A stretch of 37,410 bases of DNA from Alphaproteobacteria bacterium (GCA_021776275.1 JAJFGH010000163.1:1-37410); one strand, 5' to 3'. Shown: positions 8,611 to 19,032, numbered from the stretch's first letter. The notes: generated from the letters alone by a model not told the origin. Numbers and translations are program-made.

Positions 8611-9378
8611 ATGAACGAACCCTTCGCCGTTCTTCTTTGCGGCCATGGCAGCCGCGAGGCGGAAACCCTTCGGGAAGTCGACGTGCTCGTGAACGTTTTG
8701 CGCGATCGCCTTTCCAGCATGCGCATCGGCCACGGCTTTCTCGAATTTGCCGAACCGACCATCGCCCAGGGCCTGTCCCGATTGCACCAGGAAGGCGCAC
8801 GCGAAATTCTCGTCCTGCCGCTCACCCTGTTCGAGGGCAAGCACGCACGAAACGACATGCCGGCGCGGCTTCGCGATTTCGGCGCGACCCATCCGGGGCT
8901 TCGCCTGCGTTACGGCCAGGGCTTCGGCGCCGAGGAAACCTTCTTCGCCATCGCGGCGGACCGCGTCCGGGCGGCGGCAGCGGCAAACCCGGCGGCAAAA
9001 CCGGAAAGCACGTTTCTTTTGCTCGTTGCCCGCGGCGCGAGCAAGGCCGGCGCGGAAGACGCCATGGAGAAAATGGCGCACCGCCTGCAAAAAACCTTCG
9101 GCTTCGCCGACGCCCTGGCCGCCTTCAGCGGGCTGGCCGCGCCTTCTTTGGCGGAAGGCTTGGCGCGCGCCGCCCGGTCTGGCGCCGCGCAAGTGTTGGT
9201 CGTTCCCTATTTTCTATTTACCGGCAGGCTGCTGCAGGAAGTGCACGCAAAGGTCCAAACCGCCGCGAGGGCAAGCGCCACGCGCTACCATGTTGCCAAA
9301 CATCTTTTCGGCCATCCTCTTCTCGAAGCCGCCCTGATCGCCCGCATTCGGGAAAACGCCGGGGACGGCGGCGCCTAA
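8611..9378 (+). CDS. cbiX: CbiX-type sirohydrochlorin cobaltochelatase
   Basis: 255 residues made of two chelatase half-domains. The first has LLCGHGSREAE with the metal-binding His, and PLTLFEGKHARNDMP with the second active-site His; these are the CbiX/SirB signatures. In the second half the motif corresponding to HGS reads VARGASKAG, so the His is missing there, as in other two-domain forms where one half is structural. The enzyme inserts cobalt (or nickel/iron in relatives) into sirohydrochlorin, downstream of CobA, which is encoded at 10.6-11.4 kb. The start ATG 8611 has GGAAA close upstream and places the motif ten residues in. The 3' end overlaps the convergent ankyrin gene by 4 bases. 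Confidence 0.9.
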   Translation: MNEPFAVLLCGHGSREAETLREVDVLVNVLRDRLSSMRIGHGFLEFAEPTIAQGLSRLHQEGAREILVLPLTLFEGKHARNDMPARLRDFGATHPGLRLRYGQGFGAEETFFAIAADRVRAAAAANPAAKPESTFLLLVARGASKAGAEDAMEKMAHRLQKTFGFADALAAFSGLAAPSLAEGLARAARSGAAQVLVVPYFLFTGRLLQEVHAKVQTAARASATRYHVAKHLFGHPLLEAALIARIRENAGDGGA

Positions 9379-10457
9379 TTCCGGCCGCCCAGCTGCTTCA
9401 ACACGCGCGCGGCACCCCTTTGGCCTTCCGCTTCCGCAATCGTGCGTGCTGTCTTGCCCGCATGGTTGCGATGGTCAAGCTTCGCCCCCGCCAAAAGCAA
9501 GCGCCGCAGAACCGCCGTCTTCCCCGCCGCCGCCGCCCAGAACAAGGCCGTCTCGCCATTGGCGTCTTCCACGTCGGGTTGGGCGCCACGGGCAAGCAAA
9601 ATTCGCACCCCCTCTTCAAAGCCCATCCACGCCGCCATGATGAGGGGCGTGACGCCCATGTCATAATTCGTCGCCCGCACGTTCGCATCCGCACCGGTCT
9701 CCAACATTGCCTGCACCAGCGCCACATCCCCCGTCAGCACCGCCCAGATGAAAACGGGGCGGCCGTCCCGATCGCGAACATTCGGGTTCGCGCCGCGCCG
9801 CAACAACGCCAGGACCAGATCGCGCCGATCGCTCAACACCGCATGCAGCAGCGGAACCCTGCCGTTCACATCTTGCTGATGGACGTTTGCGCCAGCCCGG
9901 ATGAGAAGCGCCGCGCTTTCCCAATGCTCTCTTTCCATTGCAATCAGAAGCGCCGTCTTTTTTTCCGACGTTTCATGTTCAAGACCGGCGCCGGCGCCGA
10001 TCAAACGGCGGACAACGTCCTGCCTTCCCACCCGTGCCGACAGCATCAACGCGCTATAGCCGTTTCGGTTGCGTGCTTCGGGATTTGCGCCCGCGCCAAG
10101 CAACAATGCGACGCTTGCCTCATGGCCACCCATGGCCGCCCACAGCAGCGCCGTAACGCCGCCACGGCAACTAAGCTCCGTCTCCGCCCCCGCCACCAGC
10201 AGCCGCTCCGCAACGCCGGCATGCCCGGCGATGGCCGCCCGCACCAGCGGCGTAAAGCCGGCCTTGTCGGCAACGTTCGGGTCCACGCCGGCGGCAAGCA
10301 ATTCGTCCACCTTGGCAAGCTTCCCGCCCCAGGCCGCCATTAAAAGCGTGGCGGCCTTTTTCTCTTCCGTCGGCGAACATGGGGCGGCCATGGCCGGGCG
10401 GACGAGAAAGACGGCAAGCAACAGGCCAAGAGCCAAACAAAAGAAACGGTTCGGCAT
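9375..10457 (-). CDS. Exported ankyrin-repeat protein
   Basis: 360 residues. A signal peptide (MPNRFFCLALGLLLAVFLV, probable cleavage after AMA) is followed by about ten ankyrin repeats that fill the rest of the protein; each has the TPL/TAL helix start and a GANPNVRD-type hairpin at about 33-residue spacing, with a slightly longer one near NYDMG. Ankyrin repeats mediate protein-protein contacts; with a signal peptide this one should be periplasmic or secreted. The partner is unknown. It sits inside the corrinoid gene region, convergent with cbiX (sharing CTAA at the stops) and divergent from cobA, but nothing in the protein suggests tetrapyrrole chemistry. A single Cys follows the signal peptide (APCSP); it is not in a lipobox context. 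Confidence 0.9.
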   Translation of the reverse strand: MPNRFFCLALGLLLAVFLVRPAMAAPCSPTEEKKAATLLMAAWGGKLAKVDELLAAGVDPNVADKAGFTPLVRAAIAGHAGVAERLLVAGAETELSCRGGVTALLWAAMGGHEASVALLLGAGANPEARNRNGYSALMLSARVGRQDVVRRLIGAGAGLEHETSEKKTALLIAMEREHWESAALLIRAGANVHQQDVNGRVPLLHAVLSDRRDLVLALLRRGANPNVRDRDGRPVFIWAVLTGDVALVQAMLETGADANVRATNYDMGVTPLIMAAWMGFEEGVRILLARGAQPDVEDANGETALFWAAAAGKTAVLRRLLLAGAKLDHRNHAGKTARTIAEAEGQRGAARVLKQLGGRN

Positions 10458-10598
10458 GGATAGAACCCCAAGCGCGGAAGGTTTCGGCCATCCTGGCGGT
10501 GCGCCTGGAAACGCGCAAGTGGATCCCGGTTGATCCTTACGCCCACCAATTTACGGAACAGGCTTCTCGGCGTTTGCGCGGCAGAGTACTCTTGCACC

Positions 10599-11411
10599 AT
10601 GAACGACGTTTCCTTGACCCTTCCCCCTTTCCAGGCGGGCTCGGTATGGCTGGTGGGCGCCGGACCGGGAGACCCCGGCCTTTTGACCCTGTTGGCAAGC
10701 CACGCCCTTCAATTCGCCGATGTCGTCATCTACGACGCGTTGGTGGATCGGCGCATCTTGAAGCTCGTCAACCCAAAGGCGGCGCTCGAAGCCGCCGGCA
10801 AGCGGGGCGGGCGCCCATCGGCGAAGCAGCCGGATATTTCAAAAAGCCTGATTGCCAGGGCGCGGGAGGGAAAACGCGTCCTGCGTCTGAAGGGCGGCGA
10901 TCCCTTCGTCTTTGGGCGCGGCGGCGAAGAGGCCCTGGCCCTGGCCCAAGCGGGCATCCCCTTCCGCCTGGTGCCGGGCGTGACGGCGGCCATCGGCGGC
11001 CTCGCCTATGCCGGCGTGCCGGCCACCCATCGCGGCACGAATTCCGCCGTGACGTTTCTCACCGGCCACGCCGATGACGGCGGCCTGCCCGACGACGTCG
11101 ATTGGGAAGGGCTGGTAAAAGGCTCCCCCTTGCTGATCGTCTACATGCCGATCGGCAATCTCGAGCGCCTCTCCCAACGCCTGATCGAGGCCGGCCGGCC
11201 GGCGGACGAACCCGCCCTGTTGATCAGCAAGGCAACGACCCCGGACCAAAACGTCGTCGCGACGACCTTGGCCCAATGCGTTACCGACGCCGCAAAAAGC
11301 GGCATCGTGCCACCCGCGCTTTTCGTGGTGGGACCCGGCGTCGCCTTGCACGAACAGCTGGATTGGTACCGCGCCTGGCTTGCCGGAAACGAAAAAGGAG
11401 GAAGCACGTGA
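10599..11411 (+). CDS. cobA: Uroporphyrinogen-III C-methyltransferase
   Basis: 270 residues, the length of single-domain SUMT enzymes. Family motifs: VGAGPGDPGLLTLLA at the N-terminus, YDALVD, GKRGGRPSAKQ, the SAM-binding KGGDPFVFGRGGEEA, and PGVTAAIGGLAYAGVPATHRG. It methylates uroporphyrinogen III at C2 and C7 to precorrin-2, the branch point to sirohaem and cobalamin; CbiX encoded upstream would act on the oxidised product. No CysG-type dehydrogenase/ferrochelatase domain is present. ATG 10599 was chosen because an earlier TTG in frame (10530) would add 23 residues unlike the family. The last base pairs overlap the following GTG start (GTGA), so it is coupled to the SCO gene. No B12 riboswitch is visible upstream. 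Confidence 0.93.
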   Translation: MNDVSLTLPPFQAGSVWLVGAGPGDPGLLTLLASHALQFADVVIYDALVDRRILKLVNPKAALEAAGKRGGRPSAKQPDISKSLIARAREGKRVLRLKGGDPFVFGRGGEEALALAQAGIPFRLVPGVTAAIGGLAYAGVPATHRGTNSAVTFLTGHADDGGLPDDVDWEGLVKGSPLLIVYMPIGNLERLSQRLIEAGRPADEPALLISKATTPDQNVVATTLAQCVTDAAKSGIVPPALFVVGPGVALHEQLDWYRAWLAGNEKGGST

Positions 11412-12001
11412 ACAAATCCCCCGCACGTCTTTGGCTGCCCCTGGCCTTTCTCGCCGCCATTGCCCTTGGCTTTCTTCTGCTGCAGATGCTGCCGCCGGTC
11501 GAGCCGGAAAGAACCGAGGGAGAGGCGCAAATCGGCGGCCTCTTCGAGCTCATCGACACGACCGGCACGCAGCGCAAAGCCAGCGACTTTCGCGGCCAAT
11601 ATATGCTTCTTTTCTTTGGCTACACCTTCTGCCCGGACGTCTGCCCGGTCACGCTGCAAACGGTCAGCCGCGCGATGGAAAAACTGGGCGCCAAGGGAAA
11701 AAAGGTCACGCCGATTTTCATTACCCTGGATCCGGAACGCGACAGCGTCGAAATCATGCGCGCCTATATCGGCAATTTCCACCCCCGTTTCGTCGGCCTG
11801 ACCGGAACGCCGGAGCAGATTGCAAAGGCCGCAAAGGCCTATCACGTCTATTACGCGAAAGCGGGCGAAGGCGAGGACTACCTCGTCGATCACAGTTCCA
11901 TTCTTTTTTTCATGGGCCCGGACGGCAAATTTCAAACCCATTTCAGCCATGGGGCAACGGCCGAGAAAATCGCCGGGGAAATTTCGCGCCGGGTCGATTA
12001 A
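11408..12001 (+). CDS. SCO1/SenC/PrrC-family copper chaperone
   Basis: 197 residues: an N-terminal membrane anchor (LWLPLAFLAAIALGFLLLQML), then a thioredoxin-like domain with the copper-binding FCPDVCP (CxxxC) near residue 78 and the distal His in LVDHSSILFF. SCO proteins deliver copper to the CuA site of cytochrome c oxidase, or act as thiol-disulfide reductants, on the periplasmic face. The start is GTG 11408, overlapping the cobA stop, with an excellent AAGGAGG site 6 bases upstream (11395-11401); the next Met lies far inside. Coupling to cobA is probably an expression convenience, although both serve respiratory cofactor supply. No oxidase subunit is encoded nearby. Confidence 0.93.
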   Translation: MNKSPARLWLPLAFLAAIALGFLLLQMLPPVEPERTEGEAQIGGLFELIDTTGTQRKASDFRGQYMLLFFGYTFCPDVCPVTLQTVSRAMEKLGAKGKKVTPIFITLDPERDSVEIMRAYIGNFHPRFVGLTGTPEQIAKAAKAYHVYYAKAGEGEDYLVDHSSILFFMGPDGKFQTHFSHGATAEKIAGEISRRVD

Positions 12002-12020
12002 GGCCTTCGAAAAAAACGCC

Positions 12021-14513
<2,493 letters not shown>

Positions 14514-15701
14514 TCATGCCTCGGCGACGGCCGCCCCGTCGAGCACGCGGAAAAACTGGGCGCGTCCCTTCAGCGGCTGAAAAAAGGCATTTTCCGTACC
14601 CGTCATCCAGGCTTGCGCGCCCAAGGCCGCGATCGCCTCAAAAAGTGCGTGGCGCCGCGTGGCGTCCAGATGCGCCGTCACTTCGTCCAGCAGCAGCAAA
14701 GGCGCCACGCCGTGGCGCTCGGCCTGCATCCGTGCATCGGCAAGCAAAATGGCAATCAACAACGCCTTTTGCTCGCCGGTCGAGCATTGGGCCGCCGGCA
14801 CGTCCTTGGCGAGATGCCGGACGGCGAGGTCGCTGCGATGCACCCCTTCCGTGGCCGTTCCCGCGTCGCCATCCCGGCCCCGAAGCGCCGCCAGGCGTTC
14901 TTGAAACGCCATGGCGACGGAAGCGGGCGAGCCCGCCTCCAATCTGCCTTCGAGCGTCCCCTTGACCGCGAGGGCAACGCCCGGAAAAGGGCCTGCCGCG
15001 GCCGCCACCGCTTCGCCGAGACGCTCGACATAGGCGCAGCGCGTATGGGCGATCGCCGCCCCGGCAACCGCCATCGTTTCTTCCAGCGCCGCCAGCCAGC
15101 CCCGATCGGCACCGCCGTCCTGAAGGAGGCGCGCGCGCTCGCGCATGGCGCGGGTGTAATCGGCAAGCCGGGTAGCGTGCAGCGGCTCGAAGCCGAAGGC
15201 AAGCCGGTCCAGGAAGCGCCGCCTTCCCGCCGCCCCTTCCAGAAAGATGCGGTCCATTTCCGGCGTCAGCCAGCTTGCATGCAGCACCTGGCCAAGGGCG
15301 GCCTGGCTGCGCTGGTCCTGCCCGTCGATGCGCAGCAGGCGCCGCTCGCGGCCAAGTTCCGCGGCCTTCGGGTCGCGGCCGATGCCAATTTCCACGGTGC
15401 CTTCCGGCGTCCGCAGGCCAATGGCAACCGCCCAATGGCCGGCTGCCTGCTGACAGCCCAAATCCGCGATGCGGGCGCGGCGCAGGCCTCGGCCGGGCAC
15501 CAACAGCGAAAGCGCCTCCAGCAAATTCGTTTTGCCCGCCCCGTTTGAACCCGTCAGCACGACCGGCGTCCCCTCAAGGGAAAGTTTTAAGCTTCCGTAA
15601 TTGCGAAAATCCGTAAGCCGCAGCCGCATCACCGCGAGGGGCTCGGCCGCTGGAGGAATCTCGGCAAGGGGGCCTCCGTCTATGGCCGCCCCCGCCCTCA
15701 T
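14514..15701 (-). CDS. recF: DNA replication and repair protein RecF
   Basis: 395 residues. An SMC/ABC-like ATPase with Walker A GSNGAGKTNLLEALS, the RecF segment LRLTDFRNY just before it, a signature-like CSTGEQKALL and Walker B PLLLLDEVTAHLD. RecF with RecO and RecR loads RecA at single-strand gaps. The start at 15701 overlaps the dnaN stop by four bases (ATGA), indicating translational coupling; it adds a 24-residue Ala/Pro-rich leader before MRLRLTDF. A start at 15629 (that second Met) would give the more usual N-terminus and cannot be excluded. Confidence 0.95.
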   Translation of the reverse strand: MRAGAAIDGGPLAEIPPAAEPLAVMRLRLTDFRNYGSLKLSLEGTPVVLTGSNGAGKTNLLEALSLLVPGRGLRRARIADLGCQQAAGHWAVAIGLRTPEGTVEIGIGRDPKAAELGRERRLLRIDGQDQRSQAALGQVLHASWLTPEMDRIFLEGAAGRRRFLDRLAFGFEPLHATRLADYTRAMRERARLLQDGGADRGWLAALEETMAVAGAAIAHTRCAYVERLGEAVAAAAGPFPGVALAVKGTLEGRLEAGSPASVAMAFQERLAALRGRDGDAGTATEGVHRSDLAVRHLAKDVPAAQCSTGEQKALLIAILLADARMQAERHGVAPLLLLDEVTAHLDATRRHALFEAIAALGAQAWMTGTENAFFQPLKGRAQFFRVLDGAAVAEA

Positions 15702-16816
15702 ACGCGCATCGGCATCAGGACAAAAAGCACGCTGCCTTCGGCAGGGTCCTGCACGATCGTCGGCGAGCTCGAATCCGCCAAGATCAGCGTGATGTCTTCC
15801 CCCGCAATCTGCTGGGTAATATCCAGCAGATAGCGCGCATTGAACCCGATCTCGACCGGGTCCGAATCATAGTTTGCCGACAGCTCTTCCGACGCGGCGC
15901 CGCTTTCCTCCGAGCTGGCCGACAGCATCAGCTTGCCTGGCGAAAGCTCGAGCTTGATGGCGCGGGACTTCTCGATCGAAATGGTCGACACCCGGTCGAC
16001 CGCCGCCGCGAATTCCTTGCAATTCACAACCAGTTTCTTGTCGTTGCCGCGGGGGATGACCCGCTCATAATCCGGAAAGGTGCCGTCGATCAGCTTCGAT
16101 GTCAGCACGGCCTCACCGATGCGAAAGCGAATTTGCGTTTCTGAAAGCCCGATTTCGACGGGGTCCGTCGTTTCCTCGATCAGCTTGCCAAGCTCCAGCA
16201 CCGCCTTGCGCGGCAGGATGACGCCGGGCATGCCGGCGGCGCCATCGGGGATCGGCATCTCGACCTGGGCCAGGCGGTGGCCATCCGTCGCCACCGCGCG
16301 CAGGACATCCGCCTTGCCGCTTTCGGCCGCGTGCAGATAAATGCCGTTCAGGTAATAGCGCGTTTCCTCGGTCGAAATGGCGAAGCCCGTATGCTCGACC
16401 AAATTGCGAAGGTCGGCCGCCGCAACGGTGAAATTGTGGCCAAGGGTGTCCCCGGCCGTCGCGGGAAACTCCTCGACCGGCAGCGTGCTCAGCGCAAATT
16501 TTGACCGGCCGGCGCGTAAGGCCAGCCGGGCGCGCTCGGCATCCAGCTCGAAGACGATCTGGGCGCCCTCGGGCAGCTTGCGGACGATGTCATAAAGCGT
16601 ATGGGCCGGCGCCGTGGCCTGGCCTTTTTCCGCGACGTCCGCCGCCAGGGCCTCGACGATCGTGAGGTCCATGTCCGTCGCGGTGAGGCTCAAGCCGCCC
16701 TTCTCGGCGGCGAGCAAAACATTCGAGAGAACGGGGATGGTTGTCCGGCGCTCGACCACCCGCTGAACATGCCCCAAGGACTTGAATAGCGCCGTGCGTT
16801 CGATGGTAAATTTCAT
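15698..16816 (-). CDS. dnaN: DNA polymerase III subunit beta (sliding clamp)
   Basis: 372 residues, the family's normal length, made of three clamp domains. The start MKFTIERTALFKSLGHVQRVVERR is characteristic, as is the C-terminal FVLMPMRV (compare VVMPMRL in E. coli). The dimeric ring tethers the replicative polymerase and binds repair proteins. The ATG at 16816 is chosen over the longer frame to 16915, whose extra residues are basic and unlike the family. An extended -10 promoter lies about 110 bases upstream and a terminator separates it from dnaA, so dnaN can be transcribed independently of dnaA. It is coupled to recF by a 4-base overlap. Confidence 0.97.
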   Translation of the reverse strand: MKFTIERTALFKSLGHVQRVVERRTTIPVLSNVLLAAEKGGLSLTATDMDLTIVEALAADVAEKGQATAPAHTLYDIVRKLPEGAQIVFELDAERARLALRAGRSKFALSTLPVEEFPATAGDTLGHNFTVAAADLRNLVEHTGFAISTEETRYYLNGIYLHAAESGKADVLRAVATDGHRLAQVEMPIPDGAAGMPGVILPRKAVLELGKLIEETTDPVEIGLSETQIRFRIGEAVLTSKLIDGTFPDYERVIPRGNDKKLVVNCKEFAAAVDRVSTISIEKSRAIKLELSPGKLMLSASSEESGAASEELSANYDSDPVEIGFNARYLLDITQQIAGEDITLILADSSSPTIVQDPAEGSVLFVLMPMRV

Positions 16817-16926
16817 GAAAGGCCAACGGTTTCCAAAGCGGTTTTTCGGGCGGGCGACACCGCCCATTTTCTTCCCGATTGCTGCCTTTGGCGGCGAAAA
16901 AAACAGCCCCCCCAAATGCGCCCCGC

Positions 16927-16935
16927 ATTATAGCA
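16927..16935 (-). promoter_or_regulatory. Extended -10 promoter element for dnaN-recF-gyrB
   Basis: On the minus strand this reads TGC followed by a perfect TATAAT (plus-strand ATTATA at 16927-16932). The -35 region is poor, as is usual with an extended -10. It sits between the dnaA terminator and the dnaN start, leaving a leader of roughly 100 bases. Confidence 0.55.
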
Positions 16936-16979
16936 CAAGCCGTTGGTTTTCGAAGTCTTTTCGCGAATGTCCGGGTGTC

Positions 16980-17006
16980 AAAAAAGGGCGAAAAACCGCC
17001 CCTTTT
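16980..17006 (-). terminator. Rho-independent terminator after dnaA
   Basis: Read on the minus strand, an AAAGGGGCG / CGCCCTTT hairpin (one G-T wobble, loop of about six, mostly T) is followed by a T6 run. It begins about 25 bases after the dnaA stop and implies that at least part of dnaA transcription ends before dnaN. Confidence 0.65.
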
Positions 17007-17030
17007 GCCCCCCTCGCGCAAAGCCTGCGC

Positions 17031-18434
17031 CTAGCTCTCCAACATGCGCCGAAGCAGATCGACATCCTCTGAAAAATTGGGGTCCGATCCGCGCAATTCC
17101 TCGATCTTGCGCACGGCATGCATGACGGTCGTATGGTCGCGGCCGCCGAATTTGCGGCCGATTTCGGGAAGCGAGCGTTGGGTCAGTTGCTTCGCCAGAT
17201 ACATCGCCACCTGCCGCGGCCGGGCGACGACGCGGGAGCGCCGGTCCGAATGCATGTCTGCCACCCGGACGTTGAAATGCTGGGCAACCTGCTTTTGAAT
17301 TTCTTCGATCGTGACCCGGCGTTCGTTTGCCCGCAAAAGGTCGCGCAGGACCTCCTGGGTGGTTTCCAGGGTGATGTCCCGGCCAACCAGGGTCGCATGG
17401 GCGATGCCCCGGGTCCGCGCCCCTTCGAGCTCGCGGATATTCGAGGTGATCCGGTGGGCGAGGAATTCCATCACCTTCGCCGGAACGGCGATTCCCATCT
17501 GTTCCGCCTTGGAATGCAGGATGCCCAAACGCAGCTCGTAGGTGGTGGCATGAATGTCGGCCACCAATCCCCAGCCCAGGCGCGAGCGCAGGCGCTCCTC
17601 CAGCCGGTCCAGATCGGACGGGGATTTGTCGGCGGAAATGATGATCTGGCGCTTCTGATCAACCAGCGCATTGAAGGTGTGGAAAAATTCTTCCTGGGTT
17701 GCTTCCTTGTCGGCCATAAATTGCACGTCGTCGATCATGAGAACGTCGACGGAGCGGAACAAATCCTTGAAAGCCATCGTGTTTTTGAAACGAAGCGCCC
17801 GGATGAAAAGATACATGAACTTTTCCGCGGACAAATAGACAACCTTGCGCTTGGGCGCACGCTCGCGGATGTGCCAGGCAATGGCGTGCATGAGATGGGT
17901 CTTGCCAAGCCCCACGCCCCCATAAAGGAAGAGCGGGTTAAAGGGCACCTCGTCCGCCTCGACGACGCGCCGCGCCGCGGCATGGGCCAATTCGTTGGGC
18001 TTGCCGACGACAAAATTGTCGAAGGTAAATCGGGGGTCCAGGGGCGCCACCACCTCTTCCAAGGTCCAGGCGCGGTTTCCCGCCGGATGCGTCACGCTTT
18101 CAACGGCAATGCCGGCCTCGGCGGCCACCCGCTCGGCGTTCACTTCCCCGCCGTCCGGCTTCGAAGCGAGGCCCCGCACCACAAAATCAACGTTGCGCAA
18201 GGACGGGTTTTTTGCCGCCCAGAGATCGCGGATGCGTCCTGCATATTTTGATTGAATCCAGTCGCGCATAAAACGCGTCGGCACGGAAAGCGTAACGCCC
18301 TCGCTTTTCACGGATTCAACTTCCAGCGGACTTAGCCAGCTTTTGAAGATCGCCGCGCCGAGCTCCGTCTCAAGCTCTTTACGCACATGGGACCATTCGG
18401 CCGCCAGCCCATCCCCAATATCTTTACCCGTCAT
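17031..18434 (-). CDS. dnaA: Chromosomal replication initiator protein DnaA
   Basis: 467 residues. Domain I (WSHVRKELETELGAAIFKSWLSPL) is followed by a short linker and the AAA+ domain with Walker A GGVGLGKTHL, Walker B LMIDDVQF and the arginine-finger region. Domain IV carries the DnaA-box-binding signature GGRDHTTVMHAVRKI near the C-terminus. ATP-DnaA melts the origin and recruits helicase; it also acts as a transcription factor. ATG 18434 is preferred over TTG 18440 because the minus-strand GAGGT site lies 7-8 bases before it. The gene heads the dnaA-dnaN-recF-gyrB series. Its upstream region holds paired direct repeats, described separately. Confidence 0.98.
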   Translation of the reverse strand: MTGKDIGDGLAAEWSHVRKELETELGAAIFKSWLSPLEVESVKSEGVTLSVPTRFMRDWIQSKYAGRIRDLWAAKNPSLRNVDFVVRGLASKPDGGEVNAERVAAEAGIAVESVTHPAGNRAWTLEEVVAPLDPRFTFDNFVVGKPNELAHAAARRVVEADEVPFNPLFLYGGVGLGKTHLMHAIAWHIRERAPKRKVVYLSAEKFMYLFIRALRFKNTMAFKDLFRSVDVLMIDDVQFMADKEATQEEFFHTFNALVDQKRQIIISADKSPSDLDRLEERLRSRLGWGLVADIHATTYELRLGILHSKAEQMGIAVPAKVMEFLAHRITSNIRELEGARTRGIAHATLVGRDITLETTQEVLRDLLRANERRVTIEEIQKQVAQHFNVRVADMHSDRRSRVVARPRQVAMYLAKQLTQRSLPEIGRKFGGRDHTTVMHAVRKIEELRGSDPNFSEDVDLLRRMLES

Positions 18435-18521
18435 CGGCAAACCTCACAGGCCCGGAAACGCCGGGCACTCGCCGATAAAGGCGAAAAACGCTGGAATTTC
18501 AGCAAAAAATGCGGCGCGACG

Positions 18522-18561
18522 GCGCCAAAGAAAAAGCACAGCGCAGCAGCGCCAAAGAAAA
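18522..18561. repeat. 13-base direct repeat pair A upstream of dnaA
   Basis: GCGCCAAAGAAAA occurs at 18522-18534 and again, identically, at 18549-18561, a 27-base period. The pair lies about 90-130 bases upstream of the dnaA start. Function unknown; a regulator or replication-protein site is possible. Confidence 0.8.
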
Positions 18562-18598
18562 TGTCGGATTGGGAGGGGTGGAGAAGATGCGATTCGTT

Positions 18599-18626
18599 TT
18601 TTTGTAAAACAACTTTTTGTAAAACA
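18599..18626. repeat. 13-base direct repeat pair B upstream of dnaA
   Basis: TTTTTGTAAAACA occurs at 18599-18611 and 18614-18626, a 15-base period, in an AT-rich stretch 165-190 bases upstream of the dnaA start. The copies are identical over 13 bases. It could be a protein-binding tandem or a duplex-unwinding type element; nothing proves either. Confidence 0.8.
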
Positions 18627-18754
18627 GCCGATACGCGCCACGCCTTGCGCTTTGCCCAGAGCGACATGCCCCTCTCCCTATAAGCGACCCCAACAACGTC
18701 ACACGGGTAAAAACGTTCCGTGCGTTTCGCGCAAAAATTCTCGGGAAAACTTTT

Positions 18755-18784
18755 AAAAAAAAAGACGCATCAAAAAAAGATGCG
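18755..18784 (-). terminator. Orphan terminator-like hairpin upstream of dnaA
   Basis: On the minus strand CGCATC pairs with GATGCG around a T7 loop, followed after TC by a run of nine T. The stem is short (6 bp) but the T tract is strong. It lies about 220 bases beyond the rpsT terminator, so it either backs up that terminator or ends an unannotated transcript in 18790-19000. Confidence 0.5.
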
Positions 18785-19004
18785 ACGTCACCCCGGAATT
18801 TACAGTCGGCTGCTTAGTCCCCGAAGACTCTAAAACGGTAGCGGTGAATTTTTTTAACGACCCGCCTTTGCCCGCAACTGACGCGTCAAGACTAGCCACC
18901 CTCGGCGCAATTGGCAACTCGCCCGAAAGGGGAACAGACGTTTTTTTGCGCCCATTTTTTAGGCTCGACAACAAAGTGTTGTGGTGCCCGCGCGCCAAAA
19001 GACA

Positions 19005-19032
19005 AACGCCGCGAAGGCGATGACGCGGCGTT
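19005..19032 (-). terminator. Rho-independent terminator of rpsT
   Basis: AACGCCGCG (19005-19013) and CGCGGCGTT (19024-19032) form a perfect 9-bp stem with a 10-base loop. On the minus strand it is followed by TTTGTCTTTT-like sequence. It lies 28 bases past the rpsT stop. Confidence 0.8.

Larger units (their letters stand above)
18435..19004. other. Gene-poor interval between dnaA and rpsT
   Basis: About 570 bases with no convincing gene. It is AT-richer than its surroundings, with several A or T runs. It contains two pairs of 13-base direct repeats next to dnaA, a minus-strand terminator-like hairpin at 18755-18784, and a stretch 18790-18999 with short hairpins but no recognisable RNA family. 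An 81-codon minus-strand frame (18998-18753) runs through the terminator and its T tract and has codon use unlike the neighbours, so I do not call it. No match to the DnaA box TTATNCACA was found by eye, so I do not call an origin. Confidence 0.6.

Noticed and set aside
7150-9192. 680-codon minus-strand open frame across cobQ, cbiB and cbiX
   Set aside because: It is antisense to or out of frame with three recognisable proteins, is extremely Arg/Ala/Gly-rich and matches no family; long antisense frames are expected at this GC content.
8097-10343. 748-codon plus-strand open frame
   Set aside because: Runs through cbiB (antisense), cbiX (wrong frame) and the ankyrin gene (antisense), all of which are convincing; a GC-driven artefact.
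10458-10598. Cobalamin riboswitch upstream of cobA
   Set aside because: The B12-box (GCCACTG) and the characteristic stems were not found in this 141-base gap.
18753-18998. 81-codon minus-strand frame between rpsT and dnaA
   Set aside because: Its end runs through the terminator stem and T tract, codon use is not GC-biased at third positions as in neighbours, and the product resembles nothing; no ribosome-binding site.
18755-18999. Permuted alphaproteobacterial tmRNA
   Set aside because: No T-loop (GTTCRA) and no tag frame starting Ala-Asn-Asp were found on either strand; the resemblance of ACTAAGCA to E. coli tmRNA is too short.
18435-19004. oriC with DnaA boxes
   Set aside because: I looked for TTATNCACA and its complement and saw only poor matches. 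Direct repeats exist but do not establish an origin.
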